Shown here: in pieces, positions 8,655 to 15,726 of the stretch
Position numbering within the stretch: position 1 is the first letter of the stretch
Layout: each line of letters opens with the position of its first letter
Assembly: GCA_963755085.1 (NCBI GenBank)
Contig: CAVWIN010000014.1
Coordinates: forward strand, 248,001 to 312,000
Direction of reading: 5' to 3'
Source of the DNA: JACVRM01 sp963755085
GTDB lineage: Bacteria; Actinomycetota; Thermoleophilia; Gaiellales; Gaiellaceae
Length of the DNA: 64,000 nt
Program-made: the position numbers and the translations under genes
The notes under the pieces: generated by a model
What the model was told of the DNA's origin: nothing
What the model saw: the letters and a program-made list of their open reading frames with translations, nothing else
Databases searched by the model: none

Positions 8655-9112
8655 CGGCTCGCGACGAGCTCGGCGAGGCCTGGGTAGCTGACGACGAAGC
8701 CCTCGTCGTCGAGCACGAGATCTGCCTCGAACAACGACCCCGCCCGGAACCGCACCGTGTTCGCGCCGAGCGGCTCGTAGCGCTGCTCGGAGCGTTCAAC
8801 GGCGAGGTCGGGCACGGAGACCCAGGTCATGGCGTACTCCCTCGGTGCCGCGAGCCCGTCGCGGAGCACGGGCAGCGTGTTGAACAGCGGCGAGAAGCCG
8901 AGATCGAAGAAGTCCGTGCCGTCGAGGAGGTGGGTATCCAGCTCCGGGCCGCCCTCGATCGCAGCGCGAAGCCGCCCCCGCTCGAGCCGGTACCGCAACT
9001 CGTAGACGGCACCGAGCTGCGTGCCGCTCGCGCGCAGCTCATGACCGTCCACGGAGACGTGCGCAAGCTCCATTCGCGGACCGTCGAGGCCCCGCCAGAG
9101 AAGCGTCCGCAG
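8651..9112 (-). CDS. Putative glycolipid-binding-fold protein (DUF1089-like), probable CTG start
   Basis: About 153 residues. The N-terminal RTLLWRGLDGPRMELAHV and the YELRYRLERGRL segment resemble the putative glycolipid-binding family PF06475 (an FLiS-independent beta-barrel fold known from a Pseudomonas structure). No ATG, GTG or TTG lies where the family begins. A CTG at 9112 is preceded by GAGGGG with 5-base spacing and gives the expected N-terminus; the first ATG (9073) would remove the conserved Trp-Arg motif. The gene starts 3 bases after the E1 beta stop and overlaps the HIRAN gene by 4 bases. Function is unknown. Confidence 0.7.
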   Translation of the reverse strand: MRTLLWRGLDGPRMELAHVSVDGHELRASGTQLGAVYELRYRLERGRLRAAIEGGPELDTHLLDGTDFFDLGFSPLFNTLPVLRDGLAAPREYAMTWVSVPDLAVERSEQRYEPLGANTVRFRAGSLFEADLVLDDEGFVVSYPGLAELVASR

Positions 9113-9114
9113 CG

Positions 9115-10089
9115 CTACCCCTCGAGCAGGCGGCGGACCGCGGCGGTGACGCGCTCGACCGAGGGCATGTACGCGTCCTCGAGCTGCCAGTACGGGTACG
9201 GCACGTCGTAGCCGGTCACGCGCAGCACCGGCCCCTGGAGGTCGAAGATCGCGTGCTCGGCGATGACCGCCGCGAGCTCGGCGGCATACCCGCACGTCCT
9301 CGGCGCCTCCTGGACGATGACGACGCGCCCTGTCTTCGCGACGGAGGCGAGCAGCGCGTCCTCGTCGAGCGGCTTCAGCGTCCGGATGTCGAGCACCTCG
9401 ATCGAGGCCTCACCGGCCAGCGCATCGGCCACTTGCTCCGAGAGCGGCACCATCGACCCGTAGGCGACGAGGGTCGCGTCGTTGCCCTCGCGCGCGAGCC
9501 GTGCCTGGCCGAGCGGGACGATGTGCTCGCCCTCGGGCACCTCGCCGCGGAGCGTCCGGTAGTGCAGCTTCGGCTCCAGGATGACGACCGGGTCGGGGTC
9601 GCGGATCGCGGCCGCGAGCAGCCCCTTGGCATCGGCCGGCGTGGACGGGATCGCCACCTTCACGCCCGGCGTGTGCACGTAGTAGGTCTCCGGCGAGTCG
9701 TCGTGCAGCTCCGGCGCGCGGACGCCGCCGCCGTACGGCATGCGGATGGTCAGCGGGAACTCCATCTGCCCGCCGGTGCGCCAGCGGTAGCGGCCAACGT
9801 GGGTGATCAGCTGGTCGAGGCCCGGGTACGAGAAGGCGTCGTACTGCATCTCCACCACAGGGCGGAAGCCGGCCATGCAGAGACCGACGGCAGTGCCCAT
9901 GATCCCGGCCTCGGCGAGCGGGGTGTCGACGCAGCGGTCGGGGCCGAAGCGGTCGCGCAGGCCTGCGGTCGCGCGGAACACGCCGCCGGCGCGGCCGATG
10001 TCCTCGCCCATGACCATGACGTCGTCGTCACGCGCGAGCTCGACGTGGAAGCAGTCGTTGATCGCCTCGACGACCGTCAGCTCAGCCAA
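9115..10089 (-). CDS. 2-oxo acid dehydrogenase E1 component, beta subunit
   Basis: 324 residues, the usual length. The TTG at 10089 is preferred: it is preceded by GGAGGA and gives the standard N-terminus AELTVVEAIND, overlapping the E1 alpha stop by 8 bases. MVMGEDIGRAGGVFRAT, the FGPDRCVDTPLAEAGIMG segment and GFRPVVEMQYDAFSYPGLDQ are the typical transketolase-like pyrimidine-domain motifs; RIGMPYG-like IRMPYGGGVRAPELHDDSPE and the C-terminal transketolase domain (LVAYGSMVPLSEQVADALAG, IQEAPRTCGY-type VIVQEAPRTCGY) follow. Pairs with the E1 alpha gene to decarboxylate pyruvate or a branched 2-oxo acid onto E2 lipoate. Confidence 0.93.
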   Translation of the reverse strand: MAELTVVEAINDCFHVELARDDDVMVMGEDIGRAGGVFRATAGLRDRFGPDRCVDTPLAEAGIMGTAVGLCMAGFRPVVEMQYDAFSYPGLDQLITHVGRYRWRTGGQMEFPLTIRMPYGGGVRAPELHDDSPETYYVHTPGVKVAIPSTPADAKGLLAAAIRDPDPVVILEPKLHYRTLRGEVPEGEHIVPLGQARLAREGNDATLVAYGSMVPLSEQVADALAGEASIEVLDIRTLKPLDEDALLASVAKTGRVVIVQEAPRTCGYAAELAAVIAEHAIFDLQGPVLRVTGYDVPYPYWQLEDAYMPSVERVTAAVRRLLEG

Positions 10090-11146
10090 GGATCCTCCGC
10101 AGCTCGTCGAGGTCGCGCCCGAACGAGGCGGGCGGGTCGACGAACGTGTTCTCGAACAGCAGCGCCGGGTCGGGCGGCGGCTCAGCCTCCGCGGCTGCGA
10201 TGCCCTCGCGCATGAGCCCTGCGACCTGTGCGCGGACCTGCTCGACGTGCGCGTCGGTGAGGACGCCGAGCCGCTGGAGGTAGGCCTCGTAGCGGCCGAC
10301 GCACTCGCGCTTGCGCTCCTCCTCCACCCGCTCCATGTCGATGTACGCCTTCGGGTCGTCCGCGGTCGCGTGCGGCGCCGTGCGGTAGCTGACCGCCTCG
10401 ATGAAGGTCGGGCCGTCGCCGGCCCGCGCGCGCTCGACCGCCTCGCGGGTCGCCTCGTAGACGGCGAGTACGTCCGTGCCGTCGACGCGCACGCCGGGCA
10501 TCCCGTAGCCCGCCGCCTTGGCGGCGAGGTTCTCCGCCTTCGTCTGGTCCTCGAGCGGCGTCGAGATCGCCCAGTGGTTGTTGTTGCAGAAGAGGATGAG
10601 CGGCGCGCGCATGACGGCGGCGAAGTTCGCGCCCTCGTGGAACGAGCCCTCCGACGTGGCGCCGTCGCCGAAGTAGGCGATCGCGCACGTGTCCTCACCG
10701 CGCAGACGCTTGCCCCAGGCGAGTCCCGCCGCGTGCGGGACGTGCGTCGCGATCGGGACGCAGATCGACGCGACGTTGTAGTCGGCCGGGTTCCACCAGC
10801 CCGACGGGTGCCCCCGCCACCAGGAGAGCACCGTCGACGCCGGCATCCCGCGCAGGAGGCCGATGGCCGACTCGCGGTAGCTCGGGAAGATCCAGTCTGA
10901 GCGCCCGAGCGCGAACACGGAGCCGGCCTGCATGGCCTCGTGGTTCCAGTAGATCGCGTACGTCCCGATCCGCCCCTGGCGGTGGTAGACGACCGAGCGC
11001 TCGTCGTAGGTTCGCAGCAGCACCAGGTCGCGGTAGAGCCGCAGAAGGTCCGCCTCGGTGAGGCCTTCGACCTCGCGGTCGGGGGCGGCCTCGCCGTCGC
11101 CGATCACCTTCCTAAAGGAGTGGTTCACCTCGAGAACCTGCGCCAT
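10082..11146 (-). CDS. 2-oxo acid dehydrogenase E1 component, alpha subunit (ThDP-binding)
   Basis: 354 residues. The thiamine diphosphate motif GDGATSEGSFHEGANFAAV running to CNNN is intact, as are RDLVLLRTYDERSVVYHRQG and the substrate-loop region YRTAPHATADDPKAY. The sequence most resembles actinobacterial enzymes annotated as PDH or branched-chain E1 alpha; substrate is not resolved. First gene of the operon. A TAGATT box 9 bases before the ATG (11156-11161) suggests a leaderless mRNA. E1 beta follows with translational overlap. Confidence 0.93.
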   Translation of the reverse strand: MAQVLEVNHSFRKVIGDGEAAPDREVEGLTEADLLRLYRDLVLLRTYDERSVVYHRQGRIGTYAIYWNHEAMQAGSVFALGRSDWIFPSYRESAIGLLRGMPASTVLSWWRGHPSGWWNPADYNVASICVPIATHVPHAAGLAWGKRLRGEDTCAIAYFGDGATSEGSFHEGANFAAVMRAPLILFCNNNHWAISTPLEDQTKAENLAAKAAGYGMPGVRVDGTDVLAVYEATREAVERARAGDGPTFIEAVSYRTAPHATADDPKAYIDMERVEEERKRECVGRYEAYLQRLGVLTDAHVEQVRAQVAGLMREGIAAAEAEPPPDPALLFENTFVDPPASFGRDLDELRRILG

Positions 11147-11155
11147 TCCAGGCGG

Positions 11156-11173
11156 AATCTACCGTCGTAGGAT
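11156..11173. promoter_or_regulatory. Divergent leaderless-type -10 boxes
   Basis: Minus strand TAGATT (11156-11161) lies 9 bases before the E1 alpha ATG. Plus strand TAGGAT (11168-11173) lies 6 bases before the GTG at 11180. Both fit the actinobacterial TANNNT -10 with transcription starting at the start codon. Inferred from position only. Confidence 0.5.
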
Positions 11174-11179
11174 GGCCGG

Positions 11180-11749
11180 GTGACCGAGGGCGCCGAACGA
11201 GTGCTCGCCGTCGGCGGCGTTGCCTTCGCGGCTGTCCTGCTTGCGTCCGGCGTCATCGACGACGACCAGACCGACGCCTACCTGCTCGGCCTCGCCTCCT
11301 TCTTCCTCGTCGGGTTCCTCGGCGCGCTCCGCGCCGAGCTCCGCTCCGCCGAGGGCGAGACTTCCCCGTTCTCGGCCACCGCGGTCATTGGCGGCTCGGC
11401 CGCGGCCGCCGGCTACGCACTGCTCGCCGCCGCCTACGCCGCCGGCGGCAACGTCGACCCGGTGCCGATCGCCTTCGCCGTGTGCTTCCCGCAGGCGGCG
11501 CTGCTCGGCGCGGCCGGCACGGCGATGGCGCGTACCGGCGCGGTGTCCGGAATGCTCGGCTTCGCCGGCCAGGCGCTCGTGCCGATCCAGCTCGCGTCCG
11601 CGCTCATCCTGCTCTCGTCCACCGACCACTGGGCGCTGACCGTCGCGCTCGGGCCGTTCGCCGCCTGGGCGGCGGTCACCGCGATGCTGCTCCTGCGCCC
11701 GAAGGTGCCCGCCTCGCCGGCGACGAACGGGCACCGGCCGCGTCACTAG
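11180..11749 (+). CDS. Membrane protein of unknown function
   Basis: 189 residues with six probable membrane helices; residues 8-24, 35-52 and 64-86 are clearly hydrophobic, and three more follow in the C-terminal half. It ends in a short basic tail (NGHRPRH). No conserved family motif is recognised. GTG 11180 follows a TAGGAT box by 6 bases with no Shine-Dalgarno, so translation is probably leaderless. It stands alone between divergent E1 alpha and the convergent lipid kinase gene. Confidence 0.7.
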   Translation: MTEGAERVLAVGGVAFAAVLLASGVIDDDQTDAYLLGLASFFLVGFLGALRAELRSAEGETSPFSATAVIGGSAAAAGYALLAAAYAAGGNVDPVPIAFAVCFPQAALLGAAGTAMARTGAVSGMLGFAGQALVPIQLASALILLSSTDHWALTVALGPFAAWAAVTAMLLLRPKVPASPATNGHRPRH

Positions 11750-11752
11750 CCC

Positions 11753-12649
11753 CTACACGAGCACTTCGACCGCGTCGCGCTCGGCCTCGAAGACGGCCTC
11801 GCTCACGTCGCCGAGATCCTCTCCGTCCGCCTGGAGCGGCAGCGGCTCGTCGCAGCGCACCACGATCCGGTCGGCGTCGTGCGCGTAGATGATGTCCTCC
11901 GCCCGCTGCTGGCCGCGGCCGAACATCACGTAGCCGACGTAGCGCGCGACCACGCCCGGGCGGACGGCGCGCGGCGCGACCAGGTCGAGGCCGAGCTCGA
12001 AGCTCGCCTCCGGGGCGACGCGCAGCGGCAGCGGGCCGGCGTACGAGTACGGGTCGGCATTGGCAACGAGTGCGAAGGCTGCCCGGCCGAGGCCCTCGAT
12101 CTCGAGCACCGGCTCCAGGCGGCCACGCCGCTCGAAGAGCAGCTTCCCGGCCGCGAGCGCGAACCAGAGGTTGCCAGCGCGGCCGCGATTCGCGTCGCGC
12201 CCGCGCTCGTCCACGCGCCGGACGAGCTCGGCGTCGAAGCCGACGCCGGCCGAGAACGTGAACCGCCGTCCGTTGACGCGCCCGAGCGAGATCCGCCGGC
12301 TGCGGCCCGCCTCGAGCGCGGCGGCAAGCTCCTGCGCCGCCTCCAGCGGGTCGCGCGGCAGCCCGAGCGCCCGCGGTAGCACGCTGGCGCCGCCGCCCGG
12401 CACGAACCCGATCGGCACCGGGTCGCGCAGGCCGTTCAGCACCTCATTGAATCCGCCGTCGCCGGAGAAGACGACGACGGCGTCGAGGTCGCCGCGGAGC
12501 ACGGACGCTAGCTCGACCGCGTGCCCCGGCCGCTCGGTGCGGATGGTGGTCACCTCGGCGACGCGCCGCAGCACGTCGCCTACCGCCGCCGTCGACTCGT
12601 CGTCGACGCGGCTGGCGTAGGGATTGACGATGAGCGCGACTCGCCGCAC
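11753..12649 (-). CDS. Diacylglycerol kinase-family (DAGK catalytic domain) lipid kinase
   Basis: 298 residues. VALIVNPYASR at the N-terminus, the nucleotide loop VVVFSGDGGFNEVLNGLRD and the following IGFVPGGGASVLPRALGLP are the conserved blocks of the DgkB/YegS/LCB5 lipid kinase family. The Thr usually found after GDG is Gly here, and GTGND is replaced by GGGAS, variants seen in actinobacterial members. The C-terminal half has the beta-rich domain with LPLQADGEDLG. Likely phosphorylates diacylglycerol or a related membrane lipid. A TAGGCT box lies 6 bases before the GTG (12656-12661). Confidence 0.88.
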   Translation of the reverse strand: MRRVALIVNPYASRVDDESTAAVGDVLRRVAEVTTIRTERPGHAVELASVLRGDLDAVVVFSGDGGFNEVLNGLRDPVPIGFVPGGGASVLPRALGLPRDPLEAAQELAAALEAGRSRRISLGRVNGRRFTFSAGVGFDAELVRRVDERGRDANRGRAGNLWFALAAGKLLFERRGRLEPVLEIEGLGRAAFALVANADPYSYAGPLPLRVAPEASFELGLDLVAPRAVRPGVVARYVGYVMFGRGQQRAEDIIYAHDADRIVVRCDEPLPLQADGEDLGDVSEAVFEAERDAVEVLV

Positions 12650-12655
12650 CCGCGA

Positions 12656-12661
12656 AGCCTA
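12656..12661 (-). promoter_or_regulatory. Leaderless -10 box of the lipid kinase gene
   Basis: TAGGCT on the minus strand, 6 bases before the GTG start at 12649, in the same arrangement as many other genes in the window. Its presence means the stronger promoter at 12803-12831 is probably not the main promoter of this gene. Confidence 0.45.
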
Positions 12662-12667
12662 GAAGGA

Positions 12668-12698
12668 GGAGGGGGTCTGCATGGTGCCGGCCCCCTCC
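12668..12698 (-). terminator. GC-rich hairpin ending a possible small transcript
   Basis: On the minus strand GGAGGGGG pairs with CCCCCTCC (8 bp) around a 15-base loop and is followed by TCCTTCT. It lies ~20 bases after the TAA of the 20-codon ORF and upstream of the lipid kinase promoter, so it could terminate a ~130-base RNA starting near 12796. The tail is only moderately U-rich. Confidence 0.4.
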
Positions 12699-12717
12699 CG
12701 CGTCCCGGAGGGGCGCG

Positions 12718-12780
12718 TTACTTGGCGGTCGACTCGCGGCCGAACACCTGGAGCTCCGCTCCTGGACAACCTGACACCAC
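12718..12780 (-). CDS. Candidate 20-residue peptide ORF in a private transcription unit
   Basis: The minus-strand frame from GTG 12780 (or the adjacent GTG 12777) to TAA 12718 encodes a 20-residue peptide with one Cys near the start and the C-terminal sequence LQVFGRESTAK. Codons 6-20 have G or C in the third position almost throughout (CCA and GGA excepted). There is no Shine-Dalgarno. The case for a gene rests mainly on the consensus-like promoter just upstream and the hairpin just downstream. It could equally be an untranslated small RNA. I do not recognise the peptide. Confidence 0.3.
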   Translation of the reverse strand: MVSGCPGAELQVFGRESTAK

Positions 12781-12802
12781 GACAGAGGGTGTCTACCAGC
12801 GT

Positions 12803-12835
12803 ACTATGTAACCACGGACAGTGGTTGTCAACCAC
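12803..12835 (-). promoter_or_regulatory. Strong promoter with palindromic operator
   Basis: Minus strand: a perfect TTGACA -35 (12826-12831), a 17-base spacer and CATAGT -10 (12803-12808). The -35 sits inside the perfect 15-base palindrome GTGGTTGTCAACCAC (12821-12835), and a third GTGGTT half-site lies in the spacer. This looks like an operator. The TrmB-family gene is ~85 bases upstream and is a candidate binder. The sequence is clearly lower in GC than its surroundings. Confidence 0.6.
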
Positions 12836-12919
12836 GAACCGGTCTTTCGCTTCTGCCTGAGGCTCGTCGTCGCCGCTATGGCGATCCGCCGCATCGCACC
12901 TCCAGCGGGGATTACCCGC

Positions 12920-13747
12920 TCAGGCGCTCTTTGGAACAGGGACGAGGCGCTTGTGCGCTTCGTCGAAGGTGAGGCCGCGCTGCCACTCGGCGTCGAACGC
13001 GATCTTGAGCGTGGCCGCGAGCGACGGGTGCTCGACGACGACCATGGTCAGGTCGGAGCCGCCGAGGACCGGGTCCTCCATGCCGAACATGACGTAGCGC
13101 TCGTCGATGATCACGAGCTTGAGCGGGAGCTCGGGCACGAAGCGCGCCTCCTCGCCGGCGTCGACGAAGGCGCGGACGCCCTCGATCGTCTCCGCGTCGT
13201 CGAAGACGGAGAACTCGTAGACGGAGCGCGCCTTGAAGGTCCGCGAGACCTCGAGGCCCTTCTCCTCCTCCTGCGGCGGCGTCGCGTAGGGCGGCTTCGT
13301 GAAGACGAGGATCTCGAGGTTGATGTCCTCCTGGAGCTCGCTGAAGCGCTCGTTGATCGCCCGCCGGTCGCGCAGGACCTCGATGTAGTCGAGCGGGTCG
13401 GTGACGCCCTGGCCCGCCTTGAAGGCCGGGGCGAGCTCGCCGATCATCTCCTGCGCGCCGCGCTCGAGGCGGTCGAGCGCCTGGCGGTGGTCGGAGACGA
13501 GCCGCTCGATGGCGCTGTCGGGCGCCGAGGCGACGTACTTCATGACCTTGCCGGGACGCGTGGATGCGAGGCCGCGCTCGACGAGGCTGGCGAGGACGTC
13601 GTAGATCCGCTGGCGCGGCACGCCGGCGATCCGGGCGACCTCGGCGGCGGTCGACGACCCGCGCCGGATGAGCGCGAGGTACGCCTTCGCCTCGTACATC
13701 GTCAGGCCCAGCTTCGTCAGCTGGTCGACATGGTCACCGTTGTCCAC
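12920..13747 (-). CDS. TrmB-family transcriptional regulator
   Basis: 275 residues. The N-terminal winged helix (LTKLGLTMYEAKAYLALIRR, then TAAEVARIAGVPRQRIYDVL and GLASTRPGKVMKYVA) is the classic TrmB DNA-binding domain, followed by a coiled segment (residues ~85-110) and a C-terminal ligand-sensing region. TrmB proteins are best known as sugar-responsive regulators in archaea but also occur in actinobacteria. The GTG at 13747 is the only suitable start. Downstream lies a palindromic promoter region (12803-12835); upstream lies repeat copy C. Target genes are unknown. Confidence 0.88.
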   Translation of the reverse strand: MDNGDHVDQLTKLGLTMYEAKAYLALIRRGSSTAAEVARIAGVPRQRIYDVLASLVERGLASTRPGKVMKYVASAPDSAIERLVSDHRQALDRLERGAQEMIGELAPAFKAGQGVTDPLDYIEVLRDRRAINERFSELQEDINLEILVFTKPPYATPPQEEEKGLEVSRTFKARSVYEFSVFDDAETIEGVRAFVDAGEEARFVPELPLKLVIIDERYVMFGMEDPVLGGSDLTMVVVEHPSLAATLKIAFDAEWQRGLTFDEAHKRLVPVPKSA

Positions 13748-13784
13748 GGTCGAGACTGTACCGGTGCCACCCGCCGGAGTGTCA

Positions 13785-13890
13785 CGGGCTGTCCCCGCTC
13801 GTACCTCCAGCCTCCCGACCCTTCAGAGCCAAAGGGGGCGTCCCTCGTGAGCGAGCTGCTCCGCCGCCTAAAACACTCGGGACGGCCCCT
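13785..13890. repeat. Dispersed intergenic repeat, copy C
   Basis: A ~105-base element starting CGGGCTGTCCCC and ending GGGACGGCCCCT. The ends are imperfect inverted copies of each other and match those of the copies at 20188-20297 and 44073-44194; the interior differs from the other two. The right end runs into the stop codon (TGA, 13890-13892) of the TetR gene. Probably a small non-autonomous palindromic element. Confidence 0.5.
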
Positions 13891-14507
13891 CACGTATCTG
13901 GAGTGGCGGAGGTTGGGGTGGGAGCCGGAGACAGCCCTGGCGTGGCGTATCCGCGCATGCCGTCGAGCAGCAGCGCGTAGAAGCGATCGGCGAGCTCGTC
14001 GGTGTCTCGGCCGGGCCGCAGCCACGTGTACGCCCAGTTCGCGGCCGACAGCATCAGGAGCGCTGCGGTCGCGTCGTCGAGGTCGGTGCGCAGCTCGCCG
14101 AGCTCCCGTCCTTCCCGGAAGAGCGCGCGGATCCGCTCCTCGTAGCGGCGCCGCTCGGCGACGATCTCGTCGCGGCGTTCGCCCTCGAGGTACCGCCACT
14201 CGCGCATGAAGACGGTGGCCACGTCGAGCTGCTCGGCGACGACGCGCAGGTGGCCGCGCAGCGCAAGGCGGATCCGCTCCGTCACGGGCGCGTTCTCGGG
14301 CAGCGCGTCGAGCGCGGCATGGAACGCGTCAGCGCCCTCGCGCATCGTCTCGTAGAGCAGGTCCTGCTTCGAGTTGATGTGCGCGTAGAGCGACCCTTTC
14401 TGCACGCCCATGGCCTCTGCCAGGTCGCCGATCGAGGTGCCGTGGTAGCCGCGCTCGGCGAACAGCCGGGCCGCCTGGCGGGTGAGCTCGTCCCGTCTCG
14501 TGGACAT
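13890..14507 (-). CDS. TetR-family regulator, probable PaaR-type repressor of paaABCD
   Basis: 205 residues. The N-terminal TetR helix-turn-helix is clear: RQAARLFAERGYHGTSIGDL, AEAMGVQKGSLYAHINSK and QDLLYETM. The C-terminal ligand domain includes FMREWRYLEGERRDEIV and a WLRPGRDTDELADRFYALLL segment typical of the FadR/PaaR-like TetR subgroup that senses acyl-CoA esters. It is divergent from paaA with 41 bases between the starts, and that gap carries a CNAACGNNCGTTNG palindrome. Inference: it represses paa until phenylacetyl-CoA accumulates, as PaaR does in Thermus and Corynebacterium. Its C-terminal tail (SPAPTPTSATPDT) runs to the edge of repeat copy C. Confidence 0.85.
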   Translation of the reverse strand: MSTRRDELTRQAARLFAERGYHGTSIGDLAEAMGVQKGSLYAHINSKQDLLYETMREGADAFHAALDALPENAPVTERIRLALRGHLRVVAEQLDVATVFMREWRYLEGERRDEIVAERRRYEERIRALFREGRELGELRTDLDDATAALLMLSAANWAYTWLRPGRDTDELADRFYALLLDGMRGYATPGLSPAPTPTSATPDT

Positions 14508-14521
14508 ATACAGTTACGACC

Positions 14522-14535
14522 CTAACGATCGTTCG
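14522..14535. promoter_or_regulatory. PaaR-type operator between tetR and paaA
   Basis: CTAACGATCGTTCG fits the pseudopalindrome CNAACGNNCGTTNG that, as I recall, is the published consensus for the TetR-family PaaR of Thermus thermophilus. It lies 13 bases before the paaA ATG and 14 bases before the tetR ATG, so one bound dimer could block both genes. Confidence 0.75.
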
Positions 14536-14548
14536 GTTGGGAGGCCAC

Positions 14549-15448
14549 ATGACCGCACGCGAGCAGGAGTTCCTCGAGTACGTCCAGTCCGGCGCGCAGG
14601 TCGAGACGCACGACTGGATGCCGGACGAGTACCGGCAGCGGCTCATCAAGTTCATCGAGATGCACGCCAACTCCGAGCTCATGGGCGTCCTGCCCGAGCG
14701 CGAGTGGATCCTCCGGGCGCCCACGCTCCAGCGCAAGCTTGCGCTGACCGCGAAGGTGCAGGACGAGGTCGGCCACGCGCAGCTGATCTACCGGGTCGTC
14801 GAGGACCTCGGGAAGCCGCGCGAGCAGTGCCTCGCCGACCTGGTCTCGGGGAAGTCCAAGTTCCACAACGTCTTCCATTACCCCACGTACACGTGGGGTG
14901 ACGTCGGCGTGATCGCCTGGCTCGTCGACGCGGCCGCGATCATCTCCCAGAAGGCCTTGCTCAAGTGCTCGTACGCCCCGTACGCGCGGATCATGAAGAA
15001 GATCTGCTGGGAGGAGTCGTTCCACATCCTCCACGGGCGCGACGTGATCCTCACGCTCGTCAACGGCACGGACACCCAGCGAGAGCTCGTGCAGGAGGCG
15101 CTCGACCGCTGGTGGACGCCGCTCATGCACTTCCACGGCAACCCGATCCCGGCCGCGGAGGATCCGATGGTCGTATGGCGGATCAAGAGCCAGGCCAACG
15201 AGGAGGCGCGCCAGCAGTTCCTCGACGGCTACGTGCCCCAGATCTGGGAGCTCGGCCTGACCGTGCCCGACCCGAAGCTGCGCAAGAGCGACGCAGGCGT
15301 CTGGGAGTACACCGAGCCCGACTGGGACGAGCTGCGCAGGGTCGTCACCGGGCACGGGCCGAAGACCGCGGAGCGCCTCGACTTCCGGCGCCTGAATCTC
15401 CAGGAGACTGCGTGGGTCCGCCAGGCGGTGCTCGCGGAGGCGGCGTGA
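14549..15448 (+). CDS. paaA: Phenylacetyl-CoA 1,2-epoxidase subunit PaaA
   Basis: 299 residues. A ferritin-like di-iron protein: QDEVGHAQLIYRVVEDLGKP supplies the first Glu-x-x-His and CWEESFHILHGRDVIL the second, matching the catalytic subunit of the PaaABCE epoxidase that converts phenylacetyl-CoA to ring-1,2-epoxyphenylacetyl-CoA. ATG 14549 is chosen because it follows GGGAGG and the operator; a longer frame would start inside the operator. First gene of paaABCD, ending in a 4-base overlap (GTGA) with paaB. Confidence 0.96.
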   Translation: MTAREQEFLEYVQSGAQVETHDWMPDEYRQRLIKFIEMHANSELMGVLPEREWILRAPTLQRKLALTAKVQDEVGHAQLIYRVVEDLGKPREQCLADLVSGKSKFHNVFHYPTYTWGDVGVIAWLVDAAAIISQKALLKCSYAPYARIMKKICWEESFHILHGRDVILTLVNGTDTQRELVQEALDRWWTPLMHFHGNPIPAAEDPMVVWRIKSQANEEARQQFLDGYVPQIWELGLTVPDPKLRKSDAGVWEYTEPDWDELRRVVTGHGPKTAERLDFRRLNLQETAWVRQAVLAEAA

Positions 15449-15726
15449 TCTGGGAGGTCTTCCGGCAGGAGCGGAAGGGCCAGCCCTTCCAGCACGCGGG
15501 CTCCGTCGTGGCGCCCGAAGCCGAGTTCGCCCGCGCGTACGCGCACGAGCAGTACGGCCGGCGCGGCGAGTCCGCAGCGCTGTGGGTCGTCCCGCGCGAC
15601 GCGATCCTGGACGTCGAGGACTTCGTCGACGAGCTGGGCCGCAACTACCACCGGGTGGACGGCTACTCGCTCAAGGAGAAGCTGAAGGAGGCCCGTGAAC
15701 GAGCAGGAACTGCTGGCGATCGCTGA
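15445..15726 (+). CDS. paaB: Phenylacetyl-CoA epoxidase subunit PaaB
   Basis: 93 residues, the family's normal size. WEVFRQERKGQPFQHAGSV and the ALWVVPRDAILD region match PaaB, the small bridging subunit that holds PaaAC heterodimers together. The GTG start overlaps the paaA stop by 4 bases. The 3' end overlaps paaC by 32 bases, so all subunits are translationally coupled. Confidence 0.95.
   Translation: MIWEVFRQERKGQPFQHAGSVVAPEAEFARAYAHEQYGRRGESAALWVVPRDAILDVEDFVDELGRNYHRVDGYSLKEKLKEARERAGTAGDR

Noticed and set aside
12821..12835. Phage or transposon attachment site at the palindrome GTGGTTGTCAACCAC
   Set aside because: There is no integrase, no second copy nearby, and the sequence overlaps a good -35 box, so an operator is the simpler reading.
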